64,000 nt of DNA from Populus alba (Eukaryota; Streptophyta; Magnoliopsida; Malpighiales; Salicaceae): the NCBI RefSeq assembly GCF_005239225.2, contig NC_133288.1, positions 11,104,169 to 11,168,168 on the forward strand. The letters are read 5' to 3'. The position numbers and the translations under genes were made by a program. Under the pieces are notes generated by a model. That model saw only the letters and a program-made list of their open reading frames with translations. It was not told where the DNA came from and ran no database searches. Positions 11,486 to 24,400 of this stretch are shown one piece after another (positions within the stretch are counted from its first letter, which is position 1; each line of letters opens with the position of its first letter).

Positions 11486-12446
11486 TAAACTTTGCCTTTT
11501 GTTTGTTATGTTGTGTTTATTTGGTTATTGTTTTTTTACAGCTTTAGCACACATCTTTATTGTTATGCATCACTTTAAGAACATACACCTTAAAATTTAA
11601 GATAGGTGGGGAAGTAACGATACCTCAATGACTTTAGTCTGAGCAAGACTTATGAAACCATCCAACTCTCTATTGATTGCTTACCTGAAAGTGGTTGGTA
11701 TGATGATCTTATATTGACCTTTCAAGGATGATTACTAAGCATGCGAGAGACCCTTTAAGACTAGATAGTAACCTACTCCTTAATGCACTTAACAACTAGA
11801 ACCTACCTACTAGGTTGTACCTTGTGTAATCTCATTATAGCAAGCCCAACATGTGACATCTTGAATTCCATGACCATTGGGTGGCAATTGATCATCACAT
11901 AGGATACAAGAGTATGAGTTGTTACAATTGACAAAAAAGGAATTAACTTGAATTGAAAGCTGAAAGGTTTATTAAAAGCTCAAACTTAGACAAGACTGGA
12001 CAAGGATCCCCTTGTTGGCATGATGATGACATCAGACCTCTAAAATCCATGAATAATGATCGTTGTCACCTCGTGAAGGGCGAGTCTATATTGAATGTCC
12101 ATTTTTCTTATTGATAACATCATCACTTTTGTATACTTGCATGATTTTCATTTAGCATGTTGAAATATAGGTTCCCCATTGAAACACACCTATAACACTC
12201 GACTATGAAAACAACAAATGAAAAGCAAAGAAAAAGCCCAGTTAGAAGCCAAAAAGAGTTAGAAAGTTTTAAAGAAAAAGTCACAAGGTTTACTAATATA
12301 CTTGAACAGGCCTTAGGATCTAAATTAAAAAAAGCAACATTCACAGCTTAGCCTCCACATATGCCTATAATTTTTTTCAATCCATAGAATTAAGGAGCAA
12401 ATGTGGTGCCATATAAATCTCAATAGGTTATGTAATTCTAATTTGC
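11486..12446. other. Non-coding leader region of decayed gypsy element
   Basis: The sequence lies between LTR-like copy 1 and the gag remnant, where a retrotransposon 5' leader would be. No open frame, terminator or RNA gene was recognised. Confidence 0.4.
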
Positions 12447-13262
12447 TCAATTAGCATATCCTATAAGAATGTTGTCTATTATGGGCTTTATTACAGTGAA
12501 GGTATCTAAAAAAGACAAGGTGGTAAAAGAAAATGGCTTGGAAAAATTGGTTGCCCTAGAAGTAAGGATAAGGACAATTGAGGGAACTAGCCTATATGAT
12601 TTTATAAATGCTACTGAGATGTGTTTGGTGCCCACTGTGGTCATTCCTAAAATGTTTAAAGTGACAGAATTTTTCAAATATACCAGAACTCAATGCCCTA
12701 TAATTCATCTCAAAGCATACTATAATAAAATGACTGAGGTGGTCTATGATGAGAAACTATTAATTCACTTCTTTTAAGACAACTTGAGAGATGCTGCCCT
12801 CACTTGGTATATGTGGTTGGACAGTACCAAGGTGAAACAGTAGAAGGATTTGGTTGATGCCTTCATTAGACAAAGTTCAATATGGACGTGGCCTTTGATA
12901 GGTCAAGCTTGCAAGTTATGGAGAAGGATAACAAGGAGTCCATAAGGAAATACGCCTAAAGATGGCGTGAGGAAGATGTACAAGTTAATCCTTATTTGTT
13001 TGAAAAAGAGATGATCAGTTTATTTTCTTACACCTTTAAGGCCCCGTACTTTAAATATTTGGTTAAAAGCTCTGCAAAACATTTCATTGAACTGGTTGTC
13101 ATAATTGAGAGGATTGAACAAGCCATCTGGTTGGGTAAGATTGCTGACTCGAATGAGGAGAAAGGTTTCACTAGAAAAGGAAAAGAAACTAAGGTTTGCA
13201 AAGTTGAAGGTGGTTACAAAGGCAAGAGAAAACTATCAAAAAAAAGACACCTACCCCTCTAA
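12447..13262 (+). pseudogene. Ty3-gypsy gag (retrotransposon gag domain), broken
   Basis: The frame from 12469 reads FKVTEFFKYTRTQCPIIHLK, then MTEVVYDEKLLIHFF, a stop (TAA at about 12775), then DNLRDAALTWYMWL, a further stop where a Trp is expected (KVKQ*KDLVDAFIRQ), and a frameshift near 12870. A last open piece (12996-13262) gives the C-terminal part of gag (FEKEMISLFSY...ERIEQAIWLGKI) and a basic tail. This order is that of the retrotransposon gag domain of plant gypsy elements, which forms the virus-like particle. No protease, reverse transcriptase or integrase follows, so the element is gag-only or heavily deleted. Confidence 0.75.
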
Positions 13263-15484
13263 TAGCTAACTTCTCCACATTGGTCCCTAGAAATCTATCA
13301 CCCTGATGATGAAGTTATAATATCATTAGGAAGTTATAATATCATTAGGCCAAGAATGGTTTACATATGACTCCAATTGACTATTAGAAAAAATGCCTTT
13401 TTTGATAAATTCATAGGATAGGGAAGATTGGGAGATTCTAGAAAATTCCAATTAATGGTTGCTAAGAGTTTATCCCTTTTATGTATTACCTTGCTAGTAA
13501 CCATAGCTTAAGATGTTGGCATAAAGTCTTTGTTGTTAAACCTCTTTTCTAAAGTTTCAATGAAAAAATGAGTTTGTCTTCAATTGTGTCTTTTTCTTTA
13601 ATTTACAATCAAATATTATTCATTTTCATAAATCCTAAAAGAGGTTCCCTATAAGAACTCACAAGTACATCTTTGTAGCCTTGCATGATCTCATAGACTC
13701 AATTAATTTCTTTTACCACAATATTTTCCCCAAATGAAATTTTGAAAAATTGAACTCGCCTTTTTATTTCAAAAATGATTTGATATTTATTTAAAACAAC
13801 ATTTTGACATTCTATTCGTAGAATGTCAAATGAATCAAACAACTTCTTCATTGAGGTGACCAAACTCTAAACCAAAGAGTATGAATAGAAAAATGAACCT
13901 TCACCCTCACACCATATCTCTTGAGCCAAGTGTTTTAAATATATGTATAATGATATATAATTGATTCATTGTTCATGGATTCATGAAATACATCTCTTTG
14001 TAAAGTATAAAACATCACACTAGATGAGGTCAAAGTTTATTGATTTTAATTGCTTGCACTTGAAATGAGGAAAAACCATCTTTGTTATCTCTTTCACATT
14101 CTAAAATAAATATATCCCTTATAGTTCCTTTTTTAGCCTGAATAATTTTTTTTTTCATAAAAAATCACGACTAGGATCACACTGCATACTAGGAGCAAAT
14201 GAAATGCCAACAATCAATAATGATGAAAAAATCGTGAGAAAGCCAAAAGGGCAAAACAACCCAAGAAACTCAAAAGCTAGGGAGCATGCCCAATTCAAAA
14301 GAAAATGTGATAGTTAAGACAAAATGAGGATGACCAACCAAAATAATGAAAAAAAAAGGGAAATAAAAGAAAAAGGGTAAAAAAAGAAAGATTGAAAGAC
14401 ACAAAGAGTTAAACTGATGATAACGATCCTAAATATTTGAAACCTTGAAATACTTTTTTGAGCTTTATGAATCCTTTTCTTTTATAGCTAAGAACCACAA
14501 CCTACGGTCATAAGAGTTGTGACATAAAAAAGAAGCTAGGAACAAGCTATTCATGCTGATAATAAGGGTTCAAAAAGAGAGAAACTTTCCTCAAACAAAA
14601 CCTTGAGCTTTTACTCAAGCCTCTTGCTTTGAAACCAGCAAAAATAGAAGGTACCTTATGATGTCCCTTTCCCAATTGAAATATCACCAACATAAAATCA
14701 AATCATCTCCTTTCCAAGAAACATTATCAAGGAGTTATAAGATTTCAAAAGCAAATCATTTTAAACTCACATTGAAACAATTTTTGTTTTTAAAATACAA
14801 GATCGAGATTTCAAGATTCATTCTAGACAAAGATTTCTTCACTATAACCAAAAAGAGGGACCAAGGAGAGAATGATTACTTAAAACCATTATTTGTCTGA
14901 GTCTCTAACAGAGCACACTTAGGGGCAATGATCAATACAAGGGGGTAATATTGTACTTAAAAGGTAAATTGATCCCTTCAAAGTAATAGTAAAAAAAAAA
15001 ACATTTCCTACAACGAGACAATGAGGCATTGTTGTTTACAAGAGGCAATTTGAATCTTTTAAACAAGTGACACCAAATGTTTTTAGTAGTGAGACAAGGA
15101 ATTAATGAATGATCTTCTAAAATTGATTAATGAGATAAAATTTCTAGCAAATAAATAGGTCATGACTGGCACCATAAAAACTAAGATGGTTAAAATTACA
15201 AATATTCTAAAAGAGACCTATATAAGCCAACTGAAGTGGGCTAGAAGCCAAATGACCAAGAGAGCTCAAATTAGAAATAACAAGAGCTCACCAATCAAGC
15301 AACAATGGGATTGAGAAGAAATGAGGGCCTATATTTCAAATCAGGCAAAGATACATGCATATTATCTAACTCCTAAATATTAAACAATGTGTTTTGGAAA
15401 AATTCACAAGAGAAATCCTTGATAGGATCCATCAATAGGAAGGCCACCTCAAAATGGCCAAAAATTGAAAATACTTTTGAACAT
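13263..15484. other. Non-coding interior of gypsy element, no pol seen
   Basis: More than 2 kb between the gag remnant and the 60-bp minisatellite. Purine-rich strings occur around 14340-14400. The 80-aa open frame at 14658-14900 (+) has no recognised domain. I see no aspartic protease (D-S/T-G) or reverse-transcriptase (YxDD) signature in the frames supplied. Confidence 0.45.
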
Positions 15485-16145
15485 TTTTCACTTTTGAGAA
15501 ATTTTGGACTTGGGCAGGCCGCCCATAAGAATTAGACCACTAAAAAAATCTTTGTATTTTTCAAATGGGAAGGTCACCTATTACAATAAGGCTAGCATTG
15601 AAAAACAATCCTTTAAGTTTTTCACTAATGGTTAGGTTGTCCATGAGAATTAGACCACTTTTGAAATGTCAAAGTCTCTAACATTTTCACCAACACCAAT
15701 AGACAGATTGCCTGGAATAAATAGACCATTTCTAAAAATTTTGTGTATTTTTCACCAACAGGCAGGTCGCTTGAAACAATTAGACCACTTCCAAAAAATC
15801 TTCGTATTTCATACAAAACAGACAGGTTGCCTAGAACAATTAGGCCACTTCCGAAAAATCTTCATATTGTTCACCAACGAGTAGGTTGATTGGAATAATT
15901 AGACTATTTTTGAAAAATCTTTGTATTTTTCACCAATGAGTAGGTTGCCCAGAACAATTAGACCACTTGTGAAAAATTTTCATATTTTTCACCAACGACT
16001 AGGTCGTCGGAACAAATAGACAACTTTTAAAAATCTCTGTATTTTTTACCAATAGGTAGGTCACCTGGAACAATTATACCACTTTAAAAAAATATCCATG
16101 TTTTTGGACCAACAGGTAGGTCGCCTAGAGCAATTTGACCACTTC
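15485..16145. repeat. Minisatellite, about 60-bp period, about 11 units
   Basis: A degenerate unit recurs at roughly 15513, 15568, 15630, 15701, 15761, 15822, 15881, 15940, 16000, 16056 and 16114. Each has a core like GGCAGGTCGCCTGGAACAAT, then TAGACCACTT, an A-rich stretch, and ATTTTTCACCAAC. It ends at the left edge of LTR-like copy 2. Short open frames inside it (15625-15884) come from the repeat and are not genes. Confidence 0.85.
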
Positions 16146-16151
16146 CAAATT

Positions 16152-18075
16152 GAAAAATAATTTGAGAATTTGGGTTAAGACAACACAAATTGAAAGTTTG
16201 AGGATTAATAAGGATGGAATTATTAATTTGAAAGTACTTTTCAAAAAAAAAATAGAAGAATTGATAAGTTTGGGGACTTAATTAAACTTTGATTTAATTA
16301 ATTAAGGCAATTAGGGGTTTAATTAAGTAAATATCAAAGTTCGAGGTCAATTTGGGTTAAAATTGCAAGAAATTAAATTCTAGGGACCGAAGTGCATAAG
16401 CGGTGATACTATATAGGGGTTAATTGATTTTTTTCAACGGTAATTTTAAAAAAATTAAAAGTTAAGGAGTCAATCAAGGACTGGATTGATTAAATTTGAA
16501 ACTAAGGGCTATTTTGTAATTGATGCTGAAATCTAAGGGCCCAATTGCAATTGACCCAGGGGGTGAAATTATATAGAAAAGAAGATTTCCATGAATAAGA
16601 GCCCATTTGCTAAATGTCAGAACTTTAGAGGGAAAAATGAAGATGTCTATTTCAGCTAAAGAAACGATATCGTTCCAAGGAGGACTGTTCATCCTCTTCC
16701 TTTTTGGAACAGAGGAACTCGTCTAAAAAAAAGGGAAAATAAGAATAAAATGATGATGGCCTCTATTAGACCCATCACCATAGCCAAAGTTATCCCATTT
16801 TTCCAGTCCTCTTTCACCTCACGATGCGCCATTAAAATGTAAAAGAGGTAATCACCAACAATCTAGCAAGAGTCCTTATCCCATCCAAACATGGAACAAA
16901 CTCAAATCCTGCTTATCTTTGTCCATATGATCATTATCCTAGAATTGATGATGATCCATATAAAAGCAAAGGAAAGCTATTGTCACAAGATGGGGAACAT
17001 AAAAGAAAATAGAGGGAGCCAGAAGATGGAAATGGGAGAGAACAAAGAAAAAAAAATGACTTAGAGAGAAAGATGAAACATAGAAGAACAAAAGAAAGGT
17101 TGAGACGATTGCCCAGCCACCAGTCTCCAGAACCACCCAACCATTGCCATCAGTTTTGCCTCCAGCAACAGTCACACTAGGTAAGTCTTCTTTCATCCCC
17201 CTTGGCATTTTAATTACCTAGTTTCTATGGCAAGCATGAGTGAACAATTCATGTACGTTTGTTGATAATGACTGGATTGGTCACTAGGTAGGGATGGTAA
17301 CCAAGCTAGGTCGGCTGGATCCAGCCTAGCCTATATGGCTGGGCCAGATCCAAACCCCCTTTTAAAAAAAGAAAAACAAAAACTATTAAGACCAGGCTAG
17401 GCCTGGGCCACAGGCCCAACCAACCCAATTTCCTTTGGGCTAAGGGTGTGTTTGACAAAACACACTATTATGCCCTTTCCCTTTAATTTCACTTTTTTTT
17501 TTTTTAATCTTAATATCTAGCTAAGGAGGCCTTTTTAGATTTAGAAAATTCTAAAAAAATTCAGGGATCCTTACTATTTATTTATGGGTCCCTCACACCT
17601 TTTTTCTTACCAACTTTATTGTGTATTTGGATTGTAGACTCTTATTGTGAAATGCGAATCTGGTATGCGATATATACCTGTCTTTTCTTTAAAAAAAATA
17701 ATAAAAAAGATATGTTTTGCTTTGAATCCAAATTTTATTGATTTGTTCAATGGTGCTAGAGTCAAGAATACTATACTTTTTTTGGTTACGTAATATTTAT
17801 CAATGTGAGAGTTGGAAGTATTCGTAGTCGAATATTCACTAGCAGTAGAGTTAGGAATATTATAAACTAACCATAAAAAAACATAATAAAACATACCTTA
17901 AGCAATTTAAGACAAAACCAGTAATGCAGCCTACCTCAGGTAGGACGTTTAAGGGGTGATAATATCTTCCATTTTGCGTAGCCAGTCCTGTATTATAGAA
18001 TCTCTATTGACCAGCAAGAGTTTCTAGTGATCATAATACTAAGTGGCGACTCTTTAAGCCAAACTTTTTTCCTTT
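16152..18075 (+). mobile_element. LTR-like repeat copy 2 (duplication unit 1)
   Basis: Homology with the copy in duplication unit 2 starts at 16152 (corresponding to 25747) and is recognisable throughout. It has a TATA box (16959-16966), a purine-rich leader (about 16970-17110) and the 'aagtggcgactc' end block near 18040. With copy 1 it brackets the gag remnant, which fits a single decayed retrotransposon of about 8.3 kb (9.74-18.07 kb). Exact LTR ends could not be fixed. Confidence 0.55.
16959..16966 (+). promoter_or_regulatory. TATA box of LTR-like repeat copy 2
   Basis: TATAAAAG is followed by a purine-rich leader, as at 5563 and (minus) 43688. In the sister copies this site reads CTATAATAG (near 10281) and CTATGTAAAAG (near 28346), so only copy 2 keeps a good match. 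Confidence 0.5.
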
Positions 18076-19348
18076 CTAAAAAAAAGATGCCAGATATATT
18101 TATTTTTCTTAGAAATTTTTAAAGGTTGTCTTGATATCGGGAAAGACGATAGATACTAGAAATCACATAAGCTTAACCGACGAAGAAAAAAAAAAAAAAA
18201 ATATATGTTTCCTAGAAAATTAAGTCCTGGTTAACATGTCATGCTTGACATTAATCGCAAGGGTTGATAGGCAAGGTTTAAGATAACTTTTAGTGAAAAA
18301 ATTGAACTATGACATTAGAAAGAAATTATTTATTAGCAAGAGAGGGTTGTGTGGTGTGCATTGGGTAATGTATTATTGGGAATAAAAATATTTTCGAGAT
18401 GTGCATGACAAGCCGATTAAAAGCACGTGAATAGCTAAAGAAAGAAGAGATAGGAGGAAAAAAATAAGAAGAGAGAGGTCGAAAGGAAAAGAGAATGAAG
18501 AGAGAGTCCATTTTAGGCTAGCTAGAACCCAACTGAGGTTTGCTTAACCACCTAGCCTCAATTAGGTAGGCTGGCTGGCAACCTTGTAGATTCGAAAGAA
18601 AAACTTACATGTGAGAATTTGTTTTCTATCCCTAAATCGATTACTTCAGTGTTACTTCAATTACTAGAACCAAAGTGATATTCTAAAGTACGAATGTCTT
18701 TATAAATCTTATCATAGTAATGCAAAGAGTCCAAGATGAGAGAAGAGAAAGAAAGAATGATTATTCAATAAATGAAAAAACTTCTTTTTTATATTGGTTA
18801 TGTCTCTTTATATATAATTAAAGGAAAACGGTTACTTTCTTTAGTAATTTATCTAATAACTTAGACCAAGTCCATCTATTATGAGCGGACAAGGCCTAAT
18901 TCAATAACCAACAAACCCCACTGGGGTTGCTGCTCTAGCTAGCTAGCCTTGGTCTAGCTGGCTGGCAGCTTAAGCGAGATTGCTTCCCATATATACATAT
19001 ATTTTTCTGTGTGCCATCAACAAGAATTGTTCGCAGCTAGCCTCTTATATATTCCGAAGCACCTGATCAACTCGAACCTTGCCAAGGATCTAATCAGAGA
19101 ATAGAAACTAGCATAGCATGCACAAGCACAACATCTGGAAAGAGAATTTCTGCGGTTCTTTGTGAACACTACATAATATTAAGGAGGAAGAGCACTATAT
19201 AACTAATTAATAACTACGAGGAACTTTAAATCTTATTCAAAATTCGTAATTTGGAAAGAATACGCTAATTAACAAATCCAATAGATTAATAATTGATGCA
19301 GTGCACTGGCAATTATAGACTCGTAAGGGCATAGACAGAATTGCCAAT
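18076..19348. other. Duplicated intergenic spacer downstream of MES copy A
   Basis: No gene is seen. The sequence is repeated at about 29401-30684 with clear but imperfect identity, including a CTAGC/GGCTGG-rich palindromic patch (18525-18575 and 18920-18975). Divergence is visible up to about 19.3 kb and then falls sharply toward the MES gene. Confidence 0.55.
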
Positions 19349-20313
19349 CTAAGCGTGCTTTTGTGCCAACTCCAGTATGCACTCGCTGAGTTCCTTAGGC
19401 TTAGAAAAAACTGCCATATGATCTGCAGGAATCTCCATCACTTCCTTAACCTCATTTTGTTCAATCATGAAGCGTTGCAGCGATGGAGAAAGCAATATAT
19501 CCTCAGTACAGACAATATATACTCGGGGAACTGATCCATATCTGTCTTCAGTGAACTTGTTTGCTTTGGACAGACTTTCAACGAACGTTGATCCTGGTCT
19601 GTTTAAAAGCGCCTGGAGAGTAAGATCCTGCGATATTTGAACAAAAAAGTATCTTAAGAACAAGTACTATATAGTTAATTTCTACTGTATATACGGATTA
19701 GCTGAGCGGTTTAAGTTCTTAAATTGGTGTACTGTACCTCAATTGGGGTGAGCTGAAACGGCGTGGATGAAACCACTGCAGTGTCACCGGAAATGCTTTC
19801 AGTAAACTAACAAATTGGCCAAAAAAGGGGTTTCGTAGATGTCAGAGATTCAAACACAGTAAGACCTTAAAATCAAACGATTGTTATTGTAAAATTATTT
19901 AAACGCACCGTAACGAGCAAGTAATTAACCAAGTACCTTCTCTAACATATACGATGGCTGGTGCTGAGTATCAGGCATGATTGCAGTAACAAAAAATAGC
20001 AAGAGAAATCTTCTCTGGGAACTTCTCCATAGCGAAGGCCAGGTTTAAGCCACCCAAACTATGGCCCACCAACACAACCTTTTCATTTTTCAGGCAAGTT
20101 GGCCATGAACTCAATCAAGGGCTCGTTATACTGGTCAAAAGTTCGAACTTCTTCGAGTGTTTTTGTGTTCACCCCTGACGCACTCATGTCAAGAGCTGTG
20201 ATGCTGTGGCCAGCTGCCTCTAGCATTGGCTTCACCTTGTACCATACCCAAGCTCCTGCGGAAGAACCGTGTATTAAAACGAGACGGGTTGCTTGGTTGT
20301 TGATGTCTCCCAT
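19349..20313 (-). pseudogene. MES-family gene copy A, frameshifted
   Basis: Exons correspond exactly to the intact copy at 30685-31647: 20313-19937, 19806-19738 and 19627-19349. Exon 1 is 377 nt instead of 375 because of two extra single bases in homopolymers, one T in the run at about 20086-20090 and one A at about 19991-19996. The first shift gives MANLPEK followed by TGA at codon 77, before the GHSLGG nucleophile motif. Exons 2 and 3 are otherwise intact and encode the same residues as copy B. Since both lesions are single-base homopolymer changes in a recently duplicated region, a sequencing or assembly artefact is a real alternative. Confidence 0.85.
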
Positions 20314-20954
20314 TTTCTGGTTCGGCTAATTGTGAGGACGTGATGGATTTTTGGTTCTAATAATATTGCAATGACTTGATTGGGCCTAATAATGTTAATG
20401 CTTGGAAGTATATAAAGAGAGCGTACCGTGTGTTGAAAAGTTGACACTTGGAAATGTCAAGTTGCCTCTTTTGATCAAAAACTCTTATCCCTTGTATGGT
20501 TTGATTAGTCATTCACTCTTGTTTTTTTAATGATATCAACTTGCATGGGAAAGAAAATACATTAAATCCGGGCATTCTTTCGGTTTATATTCAAAATTGT
20601 ACAAAGATAACTATAAAGTTGAAGACGGAAAGCAGTCTTGTTTCATTCCTACAATATTAACTTCAAATAATTAAGATGACTCTTCTTGTTCGATTCTCAT
20701 TAAAAAAAATAAAATTCTTATATCTGTTATGGAAAGTGGACTTGATTAAATGAAGGGTAAGCAAGTGGAAAAAAGTCACAGAGAGCACACGAGACTAGCA
20801 TTACAAAACTATCTCCTAACTTGTTCCTTGCAAGAAAATCTAAGAATACAAAAGAAATCACCTTGAAAATGTTTTGTTTGTATTTTGACGTGGTATTTAC
20901 TAACCGAATTGTTTCCATTATCGATATTTACAGACAAAATATTTACAACAACAA
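20314..20954. other. MES copy A upstream region up to CACTA fragment
   Basis: This is the putative promoter. On the minus strand it contains TTTATATAC (plus 20408-20416) about 95-105 nt upstream of the ATG. It is followed by about 450 bp of unassigned AT-rich DNA reaching the truncated CACTA element. An open frame at 20727-20918 (-) is identical in the other unit but has no recognised domain. Confidence 0.45.
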
Positions 20955-21400
20955 TTTTATTATGGATTTTTCATTTTAAGTAAATCTATCATTTTTTAAA
21001 TTTAAACACAATTTTGAAATGTTAATTTTTTTATTACTTATTTTTATAGTATATTTATTTTGTTTGGATGTTTACTTGTTTTATTTTTTTCTTTGATAAA
21101 CTTGTTGTATGGATACATGATTTTGTACATGTTATGGTTTGTTTTAGATTTTTTAAAATTATATTTGTTTGTAAATTGTTGAAACTTATGTTGAATTACC
21201 AAATTATGTGTGCTGTGATGATATAAATAGTGGCTTGTTTAACGGGTCCGTTTTATATTTTATCAATTTTATTACAGAGTTTTAATTTATGTAAATTAAT
21301 GTATATAAATTGATATGTACGTAGATAATTGATAATGAATTAAGAGAAGTGTGAAAGTAGGTTGACTATTTACTTAACATAGTTATATATATATATATTG

Positions 21401-24400
21401 ATGATCATTCATGGAAGTATAAGGATTGCGGAGGATGAATTATTGTAATGAGATTCAGGGTTTTATTAATTACACAACATCTATTCTAAATAATATTAGT
21501 GGAGGAAGTATTAGGTGTCCATGTAGGAGGTGTCAAAATAAAAAAGTTTATCCATCCAGATGTTGTAATGATGCATCTTCTACACAAAGGGTTTATGGAG
21601 AAATACTTGTGTTGGTATGCATACGGAAAATCATTTATTCCTCATGAGACCATAGTAGAAAGGATGGTTGGGTTAACATCTAGTACTAACAACGTGCATG
21701 AAGTTGAAATTGACAACAATAATCCTTATAAAACTATGGTTATGAATGTGATGAGAATGAATCAGGGTTATGCCGGTCAATTTCCAATCGTTGATGAAGA
21801 ACCTAATGCAGATGCAACTAGGTTTTTTTTATCTTTTAAAAGATTCTGACGAACTATTAGAGGATGACTGCACAAATCACAGTAAATTATCAGTCGTTGT
21901 AGAAGTGTCTACCATCAAGTTGGATTATGTTTTATTACCTTGAAAATGCTAAAGCTGACCGAATTGGCAGGGGAAAGACTCTTTGTAGCATATAAAAAAC
22001 TTAGATACTTCTCAATCACACCTATATTGCAGAGGTTATTCATGTCACCAAAGACTGTTGAGCACATGGCATGACACCAATCACATGATGCGGTTGATGG
22101 AGTGATAGTGCATTTTTTTTTATGGTGAAACATGGAAACACTTTAACAGTTTACAACTTGGGGTTTGTATAGACGGATTCAATCCATTTGGGTTTGTATA
22201 GACGAATTCAAGGAATCAAGAAACGCTTATCTTGGGGTTTGTATAGACCGATTCAATCCATTTAGGTCATTTGCTACTCCTTATTCTTATTGGCAAGTTA
22301 TACTAATAATTTACAACTTGCCACTGAGAATGTGTATGGGACGGGAGTTCATATTTTATCTACGGTCAAACCTAGCCCTAATAGTCCGGGTTAGAATATA
22401 GATGTTTGTCTTCGATAGTTGATTGATGAGTTAATGCAGTTGTGGTTCTTCGGTGCGTTGACTTATGAATAAAACATAATTTTTCTGATGAGCAGCTTTG
22501 ATGTGGACTATCAATGATTTTTCGGCTTATCAAATGAATTATGGTTAGAGCACACATGGAAAACTAGCATGTCCATACTACATGGAAAGCAACAAGGCAT
22601 TCACGCTAACAAACAAGGGTAAGACACCTTTTTTTTTTACTACCAACGATGTTTCTTGCCAACAGATCATAAATACAAAAGGAATGTAAATTTTTTTTTT
22701 TATTGGTAGAGTTGAAAAGGATGTTGCACCCCCGTGTTTTTCTGGTGAAGAATTATATGATGTGTTGTCATAGTACGGTGATATTTTGTTTGGTTTCCAA
22801 TCTAGTAAGCAAAAGTTTCCTGGTTTTGGTTTGACCCACAACTAGGTAAAACAAAATATTTTCTAGGAGCTTTCTTATTAGAAAACCAATCTCCTCCGTT
22901 GTAACCTTGACATCATGCATATAGAAAAGAACGTGTTTGAGAACATTTTCAACATGATTATGGACGTAAAAGGGAAGACAATGGACAACATCAAGGCTAG
23001 AATGGATATAACGTTGTTTTGTCTTTGTAAAATATGAAGTTGGTTTATGCTAAGTCTCGGGTCGCAAAGCCCAAAGAAAGCTTCGCCTTAGACAAGAATG
23101 CAGAACTACTAGTGTACCAATGGCTGAAGAGTCTGCATTTTCTTGATGTACATGTCTTAAACACATCAAGGTTGGTTAATTTGGAGGATTGTAGATTGTA
23201 TACAATGAAGAGCCATGACTGCCATGTGTTTATGCAAACACTCATTCCATTAGCTTATTGTGATTTATTGCTAAAAAAGATATGGGATACACTTATGGAG
23301 ATCAGTTATTTCTTTAGAGATATATGTTGTAGCAAGTTGCAGACACAACATATTGAGAGCCTTGAAACGAATATCATCGAGACAATATGCAAACTTGAGT
23401 GATATTCCCTCCATCTTTTCTGGACTCTATGTAGCATCTACCCATATATTTACCGTATGAGGTAAAAGTTGGAGGCTAGATCCAATATAGATGGATGTAT
23501 ATATTCGAGAGGTTAGAGATTACATATGCAATGTAATCTTTGAAATTATTTTCATTGTTTTTGTAATTTGAAAATATTCATTTTATTCCATGCAGGTACT
23601 TGTTCAACCTTGAGAAAAAGATAAAAAAACAAGGCACATGTTGATGCATTGATATGTGAGGCCTATATTGTTGAGGAGATCTCAACATTTATCTTGTATT
23701 ATTTTGAGCCTCATTTGAGAACAAGAACGAATCGTGTACCAAGGTATGATGATGGTGGTGAAGTGCCTTCAAGTGGGAACTTACCAGTATTCTCCAATCC
23801 TGGACGACCTGCACTAAAAAATATTGTCAGGGGAAGATATTTGTCGGAAATAAAATTCAGATAAGCATATAATTATGTGTTGTTTAACTGCGGTGAATTG
23901 AGACCTTTTATTCAGTAAGTATACTACTTAAACCTTGTTATTAATGGACTATTTCTCTCATATAATATCACAAACCCATACATTGTTGAATAACTCGTAG
24001 GCAACATTGTCAATATTTACTGTCTAATAACTCACAGCTGACTGAATCTCAAATCTTTCAACTACAAGATGAACAATTTGTGAGGTGGTCCAGAACACAC
24101 GTAAGTACTATCACAAACTCATTATCTACCGGGATAATTAATTTCATTATAGAATTCTCAATCACTATTCATTATTGTACTTAATATACTAGGTTTATAA
24201 AATGGGAAGAAATGCTAGCGTTATAGTATCTCTAATAAGTCCGGTCCTGAAAGAAAATAGAAGTGCTATAACGTGTATTTTATTAATTAGTGTGTGTTTC
24301 ATACTAAAGAATATGGGTAGGGTAGAAAGACATATAACATTGGGATTTGTGTTAAGGGATCGACTTCTAATGAGTTTGAAGTTTACTATTATAGGAAATT

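Noticed and set aside
19692..19720. tRNA-like string TAGCTGAGCGGTTTAAG
   Set aside because: It resembles a tRNA-Leu D-arm, but no matching acceptor stem, anticodon arm or T-arm follows. It lies in an intron of MES copy A and is duplicated in copy B.
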